Shown here: in pieces, positions 29,101 to 38,083 of the stretch | Numbering within the stretch: the first letter of the stretch is position 1 | Layout: each line of letters opens with the position of its first letter | From: JBKHYJ01 sp046565505 | GTDB taxonomy: Bacteria > Acidobacteriota > Blastocatellia > UBA7656 | Direction of reading: 5' to 3' | Assembly: GCA_046565505.1 (NCBI GenBank) | Contig: JBKHYJ010000082.1 | Location: forward strand, 1-64,000 | DNA length: 64,000 nt | Translations under genes and position numbers: made by a program | The notes under the pieces: generated by a model | Databases searched by the model: none | Seen by the model: the letters and a program-made list of their open reading frames with translations, nothing else | Told to the model about the DNA's origin: nothing

Positions 29101-29289
29101 GCGTCCCGAATCTTCACGCTCGGCGAGCATGTCAGGCTCCGGCCTGCGGTCGATGTTTTCAACATCTTCAATAATTCCGTATTCAGCTTCGGCTCGGAAT
29201 TCATCGACAGGGACGACGCGGATTTCCTCGTCCCCCGGAGGACGCAACGCCCGCGCGTAATACAATTGAATCTGAAGGTGTCGTTCTAG
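26125..29289 (+). CDS. Oar-like TonB-dependent receptor
   Basis: 1054 residues. A signal peptide (about 1-25) precedes a carboxypeptidase-regulatory-like beta-sandwich (about 28-115, GSIKDNSGAAIQGAEVALTNT onward). Next come a plug-like region (about 130-260, with ITIDGLDDND and ELQVITNQYAAEYGRASGG) and a large beta-barrel ending in an aromatic Phe (NLKVSF). This layout is that of Oar/SusC-like receptors abundant in Acidobacteriota and Bacteroidota, which import glycans, peptides or metal chelates with TonB. The start has GGAGG 8 nt upstream. No TonB, SusD or enzyme gene is adjacent, so the substrate is unknown. Confidence 0.92.
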   Translation: MSSRSARAAAFALALVLTLSPLAYGDDLDNVTFIGSIKDNSGAAIQGAEVALTNTATGVWRIAASDAAGRYRITESHAGSYRLSVSAPGFKEEQSEEVLVSSGRNVSLDFILAPSGVSERMTVEAVSIPLVDTSRTVAGDTISRRELEELPILSRNPLELISLLGGVAEAPLSTSELAEEGPGQFLRGTPEEAGFLSLTGAPATSNNITIDGLDDNDDRAARERITLNPESIAELQVITNQYAAEYGRASGGRINVRTRGGANHYDGELYLYFGDESLNANTYFRNARGLGRLPQQQRREGAVLSGPVHMQSGFFFASYERFDVTDFAEVTALLPVKTNPLFPLPSPNMRPPGESPVGLFSEEISTPETRNLFNARADFNFSQSHNASVRWDLLKGANKRGFPGGNRLPDSILIEGRDSDSIGLADNFVITSSLVNQARLQYSTLRPRNRASADSAGVIIREPSRVVAGAFTGSAAAPASAREEMRVQLQDNLSYLRGSHLLKAGADVQLVRSSFADLFATGGEYTFETVEDFLGNAPSRFLQRFNTESKLSNNVAGLFVQDEWKVRRGVTLSFGLRWDNESIVNDRDNISPRVAIAWDPFAGAPSRKHRRAPEAGKTVVRAGFGIFYNRALLRTLDDFSLGAMTMTVDSDVTPGVLMVARFPNGLKDESIISRFGMPERRFLRRISGGLEIPYTIQSGLGAERQVSKRLVVTADYIFTRGAHLWRESNINAPVLPPGFANFTEFLLGRDFDNRLAAAGSRPISGASADVVRFDLGISTSTTQGAIRVENGIRVLTLGLNAPRSSNISAALNAIRFLRPDPSLTQVERLESSGNSFYHGGILSARYAAGRRAHFRVVYTLSKLIDEGTTNTASPQVLSDRRAERALSLQDQRHRIGFSGLFQVPLIGLDVSPAVSFGSSRPFNIGAGFDRNLNDIENDRPNFVAQVGRPVWRRPGTAAAGVKGSLALAPIGSSGNLPRNYGLGPGTRVINVRASRIFTLGEHVRLRPAVDVFNIFNNSVFSFGSEFIDRDDADFLVPRRTQRPRVIQLNLKVSF

Positions 29290-29322
29290 GCGCGTGCCGC
29301 CGGGATAGCCCCGCACGGCGGG

Positions 29323-29356
29323 GTTACGGATTCACGAATATTAATGACTCCGTAAC
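29323..29356. terminator. Hairpin between convergent genes
   Basis: GTTACGGA pairs with TCCGTAAC (8 bp, 18-nt loop); a second short GC stem (29309-29323) abuts it. It sits between the receptor and the rhomboid gene and could act in both directions. It lacks a T-run. Confidence 0.4.
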
Positions 29357-29366
29357 ACCGCGCCAC

Positions 29367-31010
29367 TCACATAGCCGGCTTCTGCCCCGCGAGGTTCTTT
29401 GCGGCGGCCGGGGCCTGCGCCTGCTTCTTCGCCCACTGCGGCCGTACCGACAGTATTTTCTCGCAGCGCTCTATGCCCGTCGTGACTTTGCCCGCGAGCG
29501 CGGCGGGCGGGCTCATAGATTCGGCCATCTTGAATAGCCTGTGGGCGCGGTCTATGTCTTGCGCGAGCAGCGCCGCCTCGCCCCCTTGCACGCAGGCCCG
29601 CACGGCGTTGGGGTCATCCGGGCAGGCGTTGACCAGCCTTTCGTACTCGACCCCGGCCTCGCGGTTCATCTCGGCTTCGCGAAGGTATTCGCAAATCACC
29701 ATCCAGTCGCGCACGGGGATGCGGGCGGCCATGTCGTTGTCCGGGAACGACGAGAGCAGATTGTCATACGCGAACAGGGCGGCCTCTTTATCATCGTTGG
29801 CCAGGTGGTAGCGTATGAGCCGACCGTACATGGAGTTGAGCTGGTCGTAATTCATCGTCTGCTGATACACCTGTATCAAGGCCAGTATCGTTTCAAGGCT
29901 ATTGGGGTCTTTAATCAAGTGGCTTCGCAGCTTGCGCTCCGCCAAGTCTACTTTCCCCTTGTCCAAGAACTCAAGCCCCTGCGTGACGGCCTCGGGGGCC
30001 TGGAACGAAACCTTCGCCTCTATCTTGGGATTGATATGCGTCTCTTCGTAACGCGACGACTTGAGTATAAAGGCGAAGCACGCGCCATAGACGAACCCCG
30101 CGATATGGACCGAGTACGCGACCGGCGACGACCTGTCGAAATACCATTGGATTATATTCATCAGGAAGTACGCGATAAGATAAACGTAGCCTGGGGCAAA
30201 CACTATGAGCTTCTTCTTCCCCAGGAACATCCGTATGAACCAGTGCGACCAGAAGAAAAGCTTTATTTTTGTCTTCGGCAGCCGGACCAAGAATGCCCCC
30301 ATCGTCGCCGAGATCGCCCCCGACGCGCCTATCAGCGGGGCCGGCGACGGGCTGAACACGAAAGGGAGGCACGAGAATATTGCGCCGAATATGTAGAAGA
30401 CCCCGAAAACGCCCCTGCCCCAGAGGTCTTCCAGCGTGAACGCTATCGCGAAGAAGACGATGAGGTTCCCGAAAAGGTGCAGGACATCGGCATGCAGAAA
30501 GGCGTAGGTGATGAGCTGGTGCACGTGCCATTCGCCGTTCGGGGCAAGGCCATAGTTGAAACGCAAACTCTTATTCCTCGCCGCCTTGAAAGCGGCTACC
30601 TTCTGACTGAACTCGTCCCTCATCTCGGCCCCGCCCGACCCTTTGAACCAGAACTCGTAATCGCGCGCGGCGTCCGGGTCCCGCTTCATCTGCTCTTCTA
30701 TAAAGTCGGATTGGGACTTGCTTATCAGCCCTATTCCGAGAAGCTCCTTCCTCACGTCCTTGTCGGCCAACAATTGTTCCTGGTGCTGCATGACGAACTG
30801 CTCCAGCTGCGTGCCGCTGTCTATGATCTCCTTCAACTGCCCGGCCACGGCGGGCAGCGTCCCGTAATAGACCAGGACGTTCAGCGCCATGATGGCGAAC
30901 GTAATGACAGGCAAGCGCCGCACGGTCGAGTTCTCTGTGCCAATCGGGATGAAAGACGAGACGACGGACGTGAATATTATTGCCAGGATCAGTATGAGGA
31001 TGGAAAGCAT
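29367..31010 (-). CDS. Rhomboid intramembrane serine protease with extended C-terminus
   Basis: 547 residues. A leading helix and a soluble insert (about 60-155) precede the rhomboid core. Motifs are visible in order: HLFGN (178-182), GASGAIS with nucleophile Ser230, and catalytic His302 in HIAGFVYG. Six core helices are expected. The remaining 235 residues are helical and TPR-like, with QVYQQTMNYDQLNSMYGRL and NREAGVEYERLVNACPDDPNAVRACVQGGEAALLAQDIDRAHRLF, and probably lie in the cytoplasm. Rhomboids cleave membrane proteins within the bilayer. Fusion to a TPR-like domain suggests docking of a partner or substrate; substrate unknown. Confidence 0.9.
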   Translation of the reverse strand: MLSILILILAIIFTSVVSSFIPIGTENSTVRRLPVITFAIMALNVLVYYGTLPAVAGQLKEIIDSGTQLEQFVMQHQEQLLADKDVRKELLGIGLISKSQSDFIEEQMKRDPDAARDYEFWFKGSGGAEMRDEFSQKVAAFKAARNKSLRFNYGLAPNGEWHVHQLITYAFLHADVLHLFGNLIVFFAIAFTLEDLWGRGVFGVFYIFGAIFSCLPFVFSPSPAPLIGASGAISATMGAFLVRLPKTKIKLFFWSHWFIRMFLGKKKLIVFAPGYVYLIAYFLMNIIQWYFDRSSPVAYSVHIAGFVYGACFAFILKSSRYEETHINPKIEAKVSFQAPEAVTQGLEFLDKGKVDLAERKLRSHLIKDPNSLETILALIQVYQQTMNYDQLNSMYGRLIRYHLANDDKEAALFAYDNLLSSFPDNDMAARIPVRDWMVICEYLREAEMNREAGVEYERLVNACPDDPNAVRACVQGGEAALLAQDIDRAHRLFKMAESMSPPAALAGKVTTGIERCEKILSVRPQWAKKQAQAPAAAKNLAGQKPAM

Positions 31011-31181
31011 TGCCGGGACCTCTCAGGGCCTGTGAGCAAGGTTGAGGGCAGGGGTCGGGAGCCGAGGCGTGCGGGCCTTTGTCTGAGCCGTCAGGGCCGA
31101 GCCGATGATAGCAAAGGCCCACATGCTCAGCAATAGTATTGTTCGGGGCAGACTCCGGGTCGAGTAATCAGTCGGCCGGGA

Positions 31182-32435
31182 TCACTGATTGTTCGTCGCG
31201 GCGCCCGGGTCTTCGGCGGCTTCTGTCGATTTCGCGATGGTGGCAGGCACGCGGAGCGTGTGTTTGCCGGGGGGCGTCATGCCGCGCTGAAGCTCCGGAT
31301 TCATATCCAGCAGCGATCCGTAAGGTATCCTCAGCTTCTTCGCCAGCGGGCGTAAATCCGTCTGGCTGGCGATCATGCGGGTCTCGTAGCGGTAAGGGTA
31401 CGTCGCCGGCATTTCAAACCCGTATTTCCTCGGATTCTTCGCGATCGTGACGACCGCAAGTATCGCCGGGACGTAGTTGCGCGTCTCTTGCGCGATGTAG
31501 CCGCCGCGGTGGATGCGCCAGAAGTCGCGCGACCCAGAACGCGCTATGGCGGAGTCTATGTTGCCCTCGCCGGTGTTGTAGGCCGCCAGCGCCAGCGCCC
31601 AGTCGCCGCGGTATCGATTCGCGAGCCACCTCAGGTAACGCGCCGCCGCGCGGGTTGACTTCTCGGGGCTCGAGCGCTCGTCCACCCAATAATTCTGCGC
31701 GAGTCCGAACCGCACCCCCGTCGAGGGGATGAACTGCCATATGCCTTTGGCCGCCGCCGATGAGTAAGCGTAAGGGTTCCAGCCGGACTCCACTTGCGCG
31801 AGCCAGATTAAGTCCGTGGGAACGCCCTCCTGCTTGAATATCCGCTCGGCCATCTCGCGGTAGCGCACGGAGCGGTGCAGGCCCGCCTCCATTGTCGCGC
31901 GCCCGCGCCCGCGGCTGAAATAGCTTATGAACTGATTGACAGGGTACGAGGACGTGAAATCGAAGTTAAAGCGCGCGACCACCTCCTCTTCGTCCGCCGC
32001 GCCCGCCTCTTCGAGGTCGGCCGCCGACAGCGACGCGATCTTATCGAGGGGCGAAGGCTCGTACCGCTGTTCGTTGAAACCCCCGTCCTTCTGTTCGAGG
32101 GCGGCGATTTGATAGCGGTTGATTCTCTCGATCAAATCCCGGTAGTAGCCGCGCAGCTCGTCGTCGCTGCGCACGTCTATCGATTCGGTCAGGATCGTAT
32201 CCACGGCATCATCAAACTCGCGGCGCGCCACGTCGTACGCGCCCGACTTGTAGGCCTGCTCGCCCTTGTCGTAGTGCATCCTGGCCGTGCCGATAATAAG
32301 CCGGACTTGCGCCTGCTTGGCGTCCCGCGGCGGCTGTGCCTGGGCGCCGAACGCGTCCGTGGTTTCGGAAGGGTAGCCGAGCCCGCTCAGCAGTAATGCG
32401 CAAAGTATGATTGCCGTGTATGTTCGTTTAATCAT
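31182..32435 (-). CDS. MltD-like lytic transglycosylase
   Basis: 417 residues from the ATG at 32435, which has AAGGA close upstream; an ATG 18 nt earlier is possible. A signal peptide is followed by a helical region (about 35-150), then an SLT domain with catalytic Glu near residue 216 in LAQVESGWNPYAYSSAAAKGIWQFIPSTGVRFGL and LALAAYNTGEG. A LysM-like stretch near the end (about 355-400, MIASQTDLRPLAKKLRIPYGSLLDMNPEL) should bind peptidoglycan. It cleaves MurNAc-GlcNAc bonds in the periplasm. It is a second transglycosylase in the window (see 18000-18632) and not a close paralogue of it. Confidence 0.9.
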   Translation of the reverse strand: MIKRTYTAIILCALLLSGLGYPSETTDAFGAQAQPPRDAKQAQVRLIIGTARMHYDKGEQAYKSGAYDVARREFDDAVDTILTESIDVRSDDELRGYYRDLIERINRYQIAALEQKDGGFNEQRYEPSPLDKIASLSAADLEEAGAADEEEVVARFNFDFTSSYPVNQFISYFSRGRGRATMEAGLHRSVRYREMAERIFKQEGVPTDLIWLAQVESGWNPYAYSSAAAKGIWQFIPSTGVRFGLAQNYWVDERSSPEKSTRAAARYLRWLANRYRGDWALALAAYNTGEGNIDSAIARSGSRDFWRIHRGGYIAQETRNYVPAILAVVTIAKNPRKYGFEMPATYPYRYETRMIASQTDLRPLAKKLRIPYGSLLDMNPELQRGMTPPGKHTLRVPATIAKSTEAAEDPGAATNNQ

Positions 32436-32581
32436 CTGTCCTTGTCGGCCCATCCGGTATCACTGTGATGAAACGCGCGAGATACCTTCCCGGTTCAGTA
32501 TTTATTATACCGGATCCCGGGGCGAGGGGGCAGTATTATCAACAAACATAAACGTTTTGCAACATCCCGAATCGCGCGCTT

Positions 32582-33805
32582 TTACTCGTACCTGAGCGCG
32601 TCGATTGGGTCGAGCGAGGCCGCCTTGCGCGCGGGGTAATAACCGAACGCCACGCCGACCAGGACCGAAAATATTACCGACGCGAATATGGAAATGGGCG
32701 AGATGAGCGTCGGCCAGTTCAGCGTGTTAGAGATCGTGATAGAGGCCCCGACGCCCAGCAGCACGCCGAATATCCCGCCGACGACCGAGAGCGTGACGGA
32801 CTCGATCAAAAACTGGCGGCGGATGACGCCGCTGCGCGCTCCTATCGCCATGCGTATGCCTATCTCGCGCGTGCGCTCCGTCACGGAGACGAGCATGATG
32901 TTCATGATGCCTATGCCGCCCACGAGCAGCGACACGCCGGCGATTGACGCCAGCAGGTTCGTCATGATCTTGCTCGACTCGTCGGCGGCCTCAGCCACGT
33001 CCGTGAGGTTGCGTACGGTGAAGTCATTCTCCTGGTTCGGGCCGAGCCTGTGGCGCTGGCGCAGGAGTTCCGTTATCTGCTTCTCCGCGGTGAAGGTCGC
33101 CGCGGGGCTCACGGCCGAAACCATTATCTGGTTCACGTGCGTGATCGAGAGCATCTTCTTCTGCGCGGTCGTGTAGGGGACGATGACAGTGTCGTCCTGG
33201 TCCTGCCCGTACTGGTTCTGCCCTTTCGTGCTCAGCACCCCTATCACGCGGAAAGGGAGGTTGCGGATGCGCATAGTCTGCCCGAGCGGGTCGGCCCCCG
33301 CGAAAAGGTTATCGACGATGGTCTTCCCGATGACGCACACGCGCGCCGCAGTCCGCACGTCGCCCTCCGTGAAGAATTCGCCTGTCGCCACGGGCCACGC
33401 GCGTATGTCGGGGAATTTCTCATTCGTGCCCTGGATGCCGCTTGAAGCCGACCAGTTCTGGTTGCCGAACACGAGCTGCCCGTTGGCGCGGACGCCAGGG
33501 CTGGCGGCGCGCACGGCGGGACATTCGCGCTCTATCGCGTCTACGTCCTCTGGCACGAGGGTCGCCGACGAGCCTGACCCCCCGCGCATGCCGCCCTGGT
33601 TGGTCGAACCCGCCCACACGAACAGCATGTTGTTGCCCAGTTGAGAAATCTGGGACTGAATCGAAGCCGACGCCCCTTGCCCTATGCCCACCATGGCGAT
33701 TACCGCGCCCACGCCTATGATTATGCCCAGCATGGTAAGGCTGGAGCGCATCTTGTTGCGGCCGAGAGCCCGGAGCGCGATCCTGAACGTCCCCCAAAGG
33801 TTCAT
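32582..33805 (-). CDS. MacB-like ABC transporter permease
   Basis: 407 residues with the FtsX/MacB layout: one N-terminal helix (about 20-42), a periplasmic domain of about 220 residues, and three C-terminal helices (about 285-310, 330-360 and 370-395). RNKMRSSLTMLGIIIGVGAVIAMVGIGQGA and IGIMNIMLVSVTERTREIGIRMAIGA are typical MacB text. The start overlaps the ATPase stop by an ATGA junction. It functions with the ATPase (33802-34611) and adaptor (34705-36273) to export a substrate to the periplasm or outside. Ordinary MacB fuses ATPase and permease; here they are separate. Confidence 0.92.
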   Translation of the reverse strand: MNLWGTFRIALRALGRNKMRSSLTMLGIIIGVGAVIAMVGIGQGASASIQSQISQLGNNMLFVWAGSTNQGGMRGGSGSSATLVPEDVDAIERECPAVRAASPGVRANGQLVFGNQNWSASSGIQGTNEKFPDIRAWPVATGEFFTEGDVRTAARVCVIGKTIVDNLFAGADPLGQTMRIRNLPFRVIGVLSTKGQNQYGQDQDDTVIVPYTTAQKKMLSITHVNQIMVSAVSPAATFTAEKQITELLRQRHRLGPNQENDFTVRNLTDVAEAADESSKIMTNLLASIAGVSLLVGGIGIMNIMLVSVTERTREIGIRMAIGARSGVIRRQFLIESVTLSVVGGIFGVLLGVGASITISNTLNWPTLISPISIFASVIFSVLVGVAFGYYPARKAASLDPIDALRYE

Positions 33806-34611
33806 TCCTCCTCCTCCTCGTCGTCGATAGCCGGCGGCAGGTTCTCAAGCTCTTCGCGCGCGGACCGCGGACCATCGACCATCTCATCTTTTTTGATGCG
33901 CCCGTCTTTGAAAACGATCACGCGCCTAGCGTACTGGGCTATGTCGGGCTCGTGCGTCACCAGCGCGATTGTAATGCCCCTGTCCTGGTTGAGCCGCTGG
34001 AACACGTCCATCACTTCAATCGAGGTGCGGCTGTCGAGGTTCCCCGTAGGCTCGTCGGCGAGTATGATCGAAGGGTGATTGACCAGCGACCGCGCTATCG
34101 CGACGCGCTGCTGTTGCCCGCCCGAAAGCTGATTCGGCATGTTGTTCATGCGCCCGCTCAGCCCCACAAGTTCCAGGGCCTCTGTGGCGCGTTTCATACG
34201 CTCGGCGGTCTTCAGCCCGAGGTAGAGCATGGGCAGCTCGACGTTTTCGAGGGCGGACGTGCGCGACAGCAGGTTGAAGCCCTGGAAGACGAACCCTATC
34301 TTGCGGTTGCGGATGTCGGCCAGCTCGTCCTTCGAGAGGGTCGAAACGTCCTGCCCGTCCAGGATGTAGTGGCCGCGCGTGGGGCGGTCGAGGCACCCGA
34401 GGATGTTCATCGTCGTGGACTTGCCGGAGCCGCTCGCCCCCATGATCGCGACGAACTCCCCCCGGTCGATGTGAAGCGACACGCCGCGCAGCGCGTGTAT
34501 CTCTACGTCGCCCATCTTGTAGATTTTGTGGACGTGGTCGAGAGTTATCAAAGCAGGCTCGACTAATGAGTCCCTGACCCGCCCCGCTTCGGCTATGACT
34601 TGGGTTTCCAA
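33802..34611 (-). CDS. MacB-like ABC transporter ATPase
   Basis: 269 residues. Walker A GASGSGKST (about 56-64), signature LSGGQQQRV (about 162-170) and Walker B IILADEPTGNLD (about 182-193) are intact, and the Q-loop text VFQGFNLL matches the LolD/MacB class. A short acidic tail (ends DDEEEEE) is unusual. It is coupled to the permease gene downstream and lies 93 bp after the adaptor gene, forming a macAB-like operon. Confidence 0.95.
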   Translation of the reverse strand: METQVIAEAGRVRDSLVEPALITLDHVHKIYKMGDVEIHALRGVSLHIDRGEFVAIMGASGSGKSTTMNILGCLDRPTRGHYILDGQDVSTLSKDELADIRNRKIGFVFQGFNLLSRTSALENVELPMLYLGLKTAERMKRATEALELVGLSGRMNNMPNQLSGGQQQRVAIARSLVNHPSIILADEPTGNLDSRTSIEVMDVFQRLNQDRGITIALVTHEPDIAQYARRVIVFKDGRIKKDEMVDGPRSAREELENLPPAIDDEEEEE

Positions 34612-34704
34612 TGAAGTTCCCCCGGTTAAAGTTAGGGGCCCGGCCGTTGAGCATCTTCCCGACTCGATGATGCGACAAACCGACCGGACCCCGGAATCCG
34701 TTTT

Positions 34705-36273
34705 TTATCTCGGGCCGCGGCCGCCCCCTCCGCCTCCCGGCGGGCGCCCGCCGAATGGGGAGCTCGGCTGCTGTGACCGATTGCCGCCGCCTCCGCCTCC
34801 GTCGTTTTGGCCCGTGACAATTATATCTCCTTCATGGAGGTCACCGCCCGTCACTTCGGTCACGCGCCCATTAGTCAATCCCGTGCGGATGAAGCGAGGC
34901 TCAATCGTCTTCGCCCCCACCAGCACCCACACCATCTGCCCCTGGCGGCGCTGCCCCGCTTCACCGGCGGTGGGCTGGCCCGCGGCGGCGGCCGGGGGCT
35001 GCGCGTCTGCGACGTTAGAGTTATTTTCCGGCCGCTGATTCTGGTTCCCGTCCCCCTGCGCCCTCTCGCCCGACCCCTGGCCATCAGCCCCGCGGTTGTC
35101 GGCCGCGCGCTGCCTGCGCCGCTCGTCCATCTTCTCGCGAAGCGCCTGCTGCTCTTTTTCGGAGAGGTTCGGCTTGAACCTCAGCGCGGCGTTCGGGATC
35201 GTCAGCACGTTGTCGCGCCGCGCGACCGTGATGGTGATGTTGGCCGTCATGCCCGGCCGCAGCTTCGATTCTGGGTTCGACACGTCGATGACCGCGCTGT
35301 ATGTGACCACGTTCTGCAACGTCTGCGCGTTCAGCCGAAGCTGAGTTATTTCGCCCGTGAACGTCTCGCCGGGGTAAGCATCCACTGTAAAGTTGGCTTT
35401 AATCCCCTGGTGAATCTGGCCCACGTCGGCCTCGTCGATTGAGGCGAGCACCTGCATTTTCGTCAGGTCATTGGCGATGGTGAAGAGGGTCGGGGCCTGC
35501 AAGCTGGCCGCCACGGTCTGGCCCACGTCAACGTTGCGCGAGACGACCACGCCATCGATGGGGGACGTGATTATAGAGTGTTCCAAGTTGACCGACGCCT
35601 GCTGGAGTTGCGCCCTCGCCTGCGCGAGCCCGGCCCTGGCCTGTTCGAGCTTCGCCAGCGCGGTCGCGTTGGCCGCCTGCACCTGCCCGACCTGCGCGGT
35701 CGCCTGCTCGTAGCGGGCGGCGGCGGCGTTCGCCTGCGCCTGCGCCGATTCTATGTCGCGGCTGGGGATCACGTTCTTGATCTCCTGGTAGCGCTTGACG
35801 ACAGAAATAGCGTCGTCGCGCTGCACGCGGGCGACTTCCTGGTTGGCCTTAGACGCGCTCAGATTCGCTTTCTGATTAACTATCTCTGTCTGCGCGGCCT
35901 GGACGGCCGCCTCGGCGTTGCTGACGTTGGCGCGGGCGTTATCGACCTGCGCCTGGAATATCGCAGGGTCTAACCGCGCGATGACCTGCCCGCGCTTGAC
36001 CTGCGAATTGAAATCGGCCCCGAGGTATTGAACCGTGCCCGACACCTGCGAGCCGACCTGGACGGTCGTCACCGCCTGAACCGTGCCGGTCGCCGACACG
36101 CTCACTTCGACGTTGCCGCGGTCGGCCCTCGCCGTCATGTAATCGCTCGCGTTCGCCTTGTCGCCCCAGAAAAAAATGGCGGCCGCGGCCACGCACGCGA
36201 GCAGCAATACCATAGCTATGGGTGCGCGCCGCTTCTTGATGACCACGACGAATCTTTTTAGTTTCTCTCCCAT
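34705..36273 (-). CDS. MacA-like periplasmic adaptor of the efflux system
   Basis: 522 residues. An N-terminal anchor helix (about 17-35) is followed by the barrel-sandwich halves and a long helical hairpin (about 95-225, Ala/Gln/Asn-rich, coiled-coil) typical of membrane fusion proteins. QVGSQVSGTVQYLGADFNSQVKRGQVIARLDP begins the lipoyl-like domain, and SIITSPIDGVVVSRNVDVGQTV closes it. An insert rich in Arg/Gln/Pro/Gly (about 395-455) and a Gly/Pro tail (about 495-522) are unlike Escherichia coli MacA (about 370 residues). The ribosome-binding site AGAGGA lies 5 nt before the ATG. It heads the three-gene efflux operon; the substrate is unknown. Confidence 0.93.
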   Translation of the reverse strand: MGEKLKRFVVVIKKRRAPIAMVLLLACVAAAAIFFWGDKANASDYMTARADRGNVEVSVSATGTVQAVTTVQVGSQVSGTVQYLGADFNSQVKRGQVIARLDPAIFQAQVDNARANVSNAEAAVQAAQTEIVNQKANLSASKANQEVARVQRDDAISVVKRYQEIKNVIPSRDIESAQAQANAAAARYEQATAQVGQVQAANATALAKLEQARAGLAQARAQLQQASVNLEHSIITSPIDGVVVSRNVDVGQTVAASLQAPTLFTIANDLTKMQVLASIDEADVGQIHQGIKANFTVDAYPGETFTGEITQLRLNAQTLQNVVTYSAVIDVSNPESKLRPGMTANITITVARRDNVLTIPNAALRFKPNLSEKEQQALREKMDERRRQRAADNRGADGQGSGERAQGDGNQNQRPENNSNVADAQPPAAAAGQPTAGEAGQRRQGQMVWVLVGAKTIEPRFIRTGLTNGRVTEVTGGDLHEGDIIVTGQNDGGGGGGNRSQQPSSPFGGRPPGGGGGGRGPR

Positions 36274-36480
36274 CTATTCCTCTTTCGACCCGCGCCTGAA
36301 TCTTGTTTGTTAATTGGCGCTTACCTCTATTTTGACATATCTCTTAGACGCTTTGCACTCCGTTGCGGTTACAGTTAAAAGCCCCCGCCTGCGGCCGGCG
36401 GCTCGACCCCCGCGCTTGACTTTGAGGACCGCGATGGCATATCCCTTTTCGTTCAGCCTGGCGACGAAGGGGAAGTAAGG

Positions 36481-37977
36481 ATGATTCAACAATCTGCCGT
36501 CGAGGCCGCGCGGAGCGAGACGCCGCCCGTTGACGTTGCGAGGGTCGCGGGGCGCGGGACGATCTACATCACGGCGGCCAAGCTCTGGTTCATGGCGAGC
36601 GGGGCCGTGATCTACCTCGCGCTGCCGAGGCTCTTGACGCCCGAGCAGTTCGGCCTGTACCAGGTGGTCATCGGGATCGCCTCTATCATCAACGCCGTCG
36701 TCGTGACCGGCACTTCGCAGACCGTGTCCAAATACATCTCTCAAGACGATTCCAAGGCAGACTCTGTCAAATCGAATGCCCTCAAGCTTCAGCTCGCCGT
36801 CGGGGGCGGGCTCTCGCTGGCGTTCTTCCTGCTCGCCCCGGTCATCGCAAGCTATTTGAACGACCCACGGCTCGCAGGTCATTTGAGGCTGGCGTCGCTG
36901 ATAACGTTGTCGTACTCGTTTTACTCCGTCTTCACAGGCTACTTCAATGGGCAGAGGAAGTTTTTGGCACAGGCCGGGCTCGACGCGGCTTACTCGACTT
37001 TGAAGCTGGCCTTCGTCGTCCTCTTTGTGTGGTTAGGGTTCGGCGTGGCCGGGGGAGTCGGGGGCTTTGCGATGGCCGCCGCGACGGTGCTTGCCGTGTC
37101 GGCCCTGGCCGCCGGGAGGGGCGGGCGAAAGGGCGAGGTAAGGATCAGGGACCTGTTCAAGTTCCAGGCTTACCTGCTGCTTTTCACGCTCGTGCTCAAC
37201 TTGCTTCAGAAGGTCGATCTGATATTGATTAAGGCCCTGTCTTCGAATGACGCGACCGCCGCGAGCAATAACGCGGGCTATTACGGGGCGGCCATTTACC
37301 TGGCGAACTTGACCTACCAGGTTATCATCTCCGTCACGTTCGTCATCTTTCCGCTCGTCTCGCAGGCGGCGTTCGCAAACGACCGCGCACGCACGCGAGG
37401 CTACATCGCCAACACGCTCAGGTATACGCTGCTGATAATGGCCCCGCTCGCGACGCTGCTTTCCGCGAATGCCGCGGAGGTGCTGCGCGTGTATTACCCG
37501 GCCGATTATCAAGCGGGCGGCCCGGCGCTGGCGGTGGTGGCTTACGGCATGCTCTTCTTCGGCCTCCTATACGTCATCACGACAATAATCTCTGCCGGCG
37601 GCCGCCCGAGCATGTCGCTGGCGACGGCCGCCGTCACGCTGGTGATTAGCATCGCGCTCAACGCCGCCCTCATACCGGCCTATGGGCTGACGGGCGCGGC
37701 AACTGCCACGACCGCCTCGATGTTCTCGGGCGTGGTGATGGGAGGCGGCTACGTGCTGGCGAAGTATGGCGCGCTGATGCCGCGCATGTCGCTGTTGCGA
37801 ATAGCGACATGCGCGGGGCTGGTCTACCTGGCTTCCCCCCTGTTCACGCCCGCGTCGAAGCTGATGATCATCGCCAAGCTCGTTTTGCTGTCGCTTGTTT
37901 ACTGCGTGGCCCTGGTGGCGACTGGAGAGGTCGGCCGCGGCGACCTGGCGGCGGTCAAGAGAGTGCTAAAGAAGTAA
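36481..37977 (+). CDS. Oligosaccharide flippase, Wzx-like (MOP superfamily)
   Basis: 498 residues with about 14 hydrophobic segments, the usual size of Wzx flippases. The N-terminal text GTIYITAAKLWFMASGAVIYLALPRLLTPEQFGLYQVV is characteristic of polysaccharide-biosynthesis (RfbX-type) MOP proteins. These flip lipid-linked sugar units to the periplasmic face of the inner membrane. The start follows GGGGAAG. It is the first gene of the glycan region (to 52753) and ends in an intrinsic terminator (38045-38083), so it is a separate unit. No polymerase is identified next to it. Confidence 0.9.
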   Translation: MIQQSAVEAARSETPPVDVARVAGRGTIYITAAKLWFMASGAVIYLALPRLLTPEQFGLYQVVIGIASIINAVVVTGTSQTVSKYISQDDSKADSVKSNALKLQLAVGGGLSLAFFLLAPVIASYLNDPRLAGHLRLASLITLSYSFYSVFTGYFNGQRKFLAQAGLDAAYSTLKLAFVVLFVWLGFGVAGGVGGFAMAAATVLAVSALAAGRGGRKGEVRIRDLFKFQAYLLLFTLVLNLLQKVDLILIKALSSNDATAASNNAGYYGAAIYLANLTYQVIISVTFVIFPLVSQAAFANDRARTRGYIANTLRYTLLIMAPLATLLSANAAEVLRVYYPADYQAGGPALAVVAYGMLFFGLLYVITTIISAGGRPSMSLATAAVTLVISIALNAALIPAYGLTGAATATTASMFSGVVMGGGYVLAKYGALMPRMSLLRIATCAGLVYLASPLFTPASKLMIIAKLVLLSLVYCVALVATGEVGRGDLAAVKRVLKK

Positions 37978-38044
37978 GGGCGGCGGCTTGTGGCGGCGCA
38001 TGCCTGCGCCCGCGCGGGTGGCATAAGAGCAAGTAGGCAGACGC

Positions 38045-38083
38045 CGGCGCTTAAATCAATCTGGGTTAGCGCCGCTACTTTTT
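38045..38083 (+). terminator. Intrinsic terminator after the flippase
   Basis: CGGCGCT (38045-38051) pairs with AGCGCCG (38068-38074); TTTTT follows at 38079-38083. It overlaps the stop of the convergent sulfatase-fold gene. Confidence 0.7.

Noticed and set aside
29541..31136. Long plus-strand frame opposite the rhomboid gene
   Set aside because: Antisense to a gene with intact catalytic motifs; its product is Arg/Glu-rich and unlike any family.
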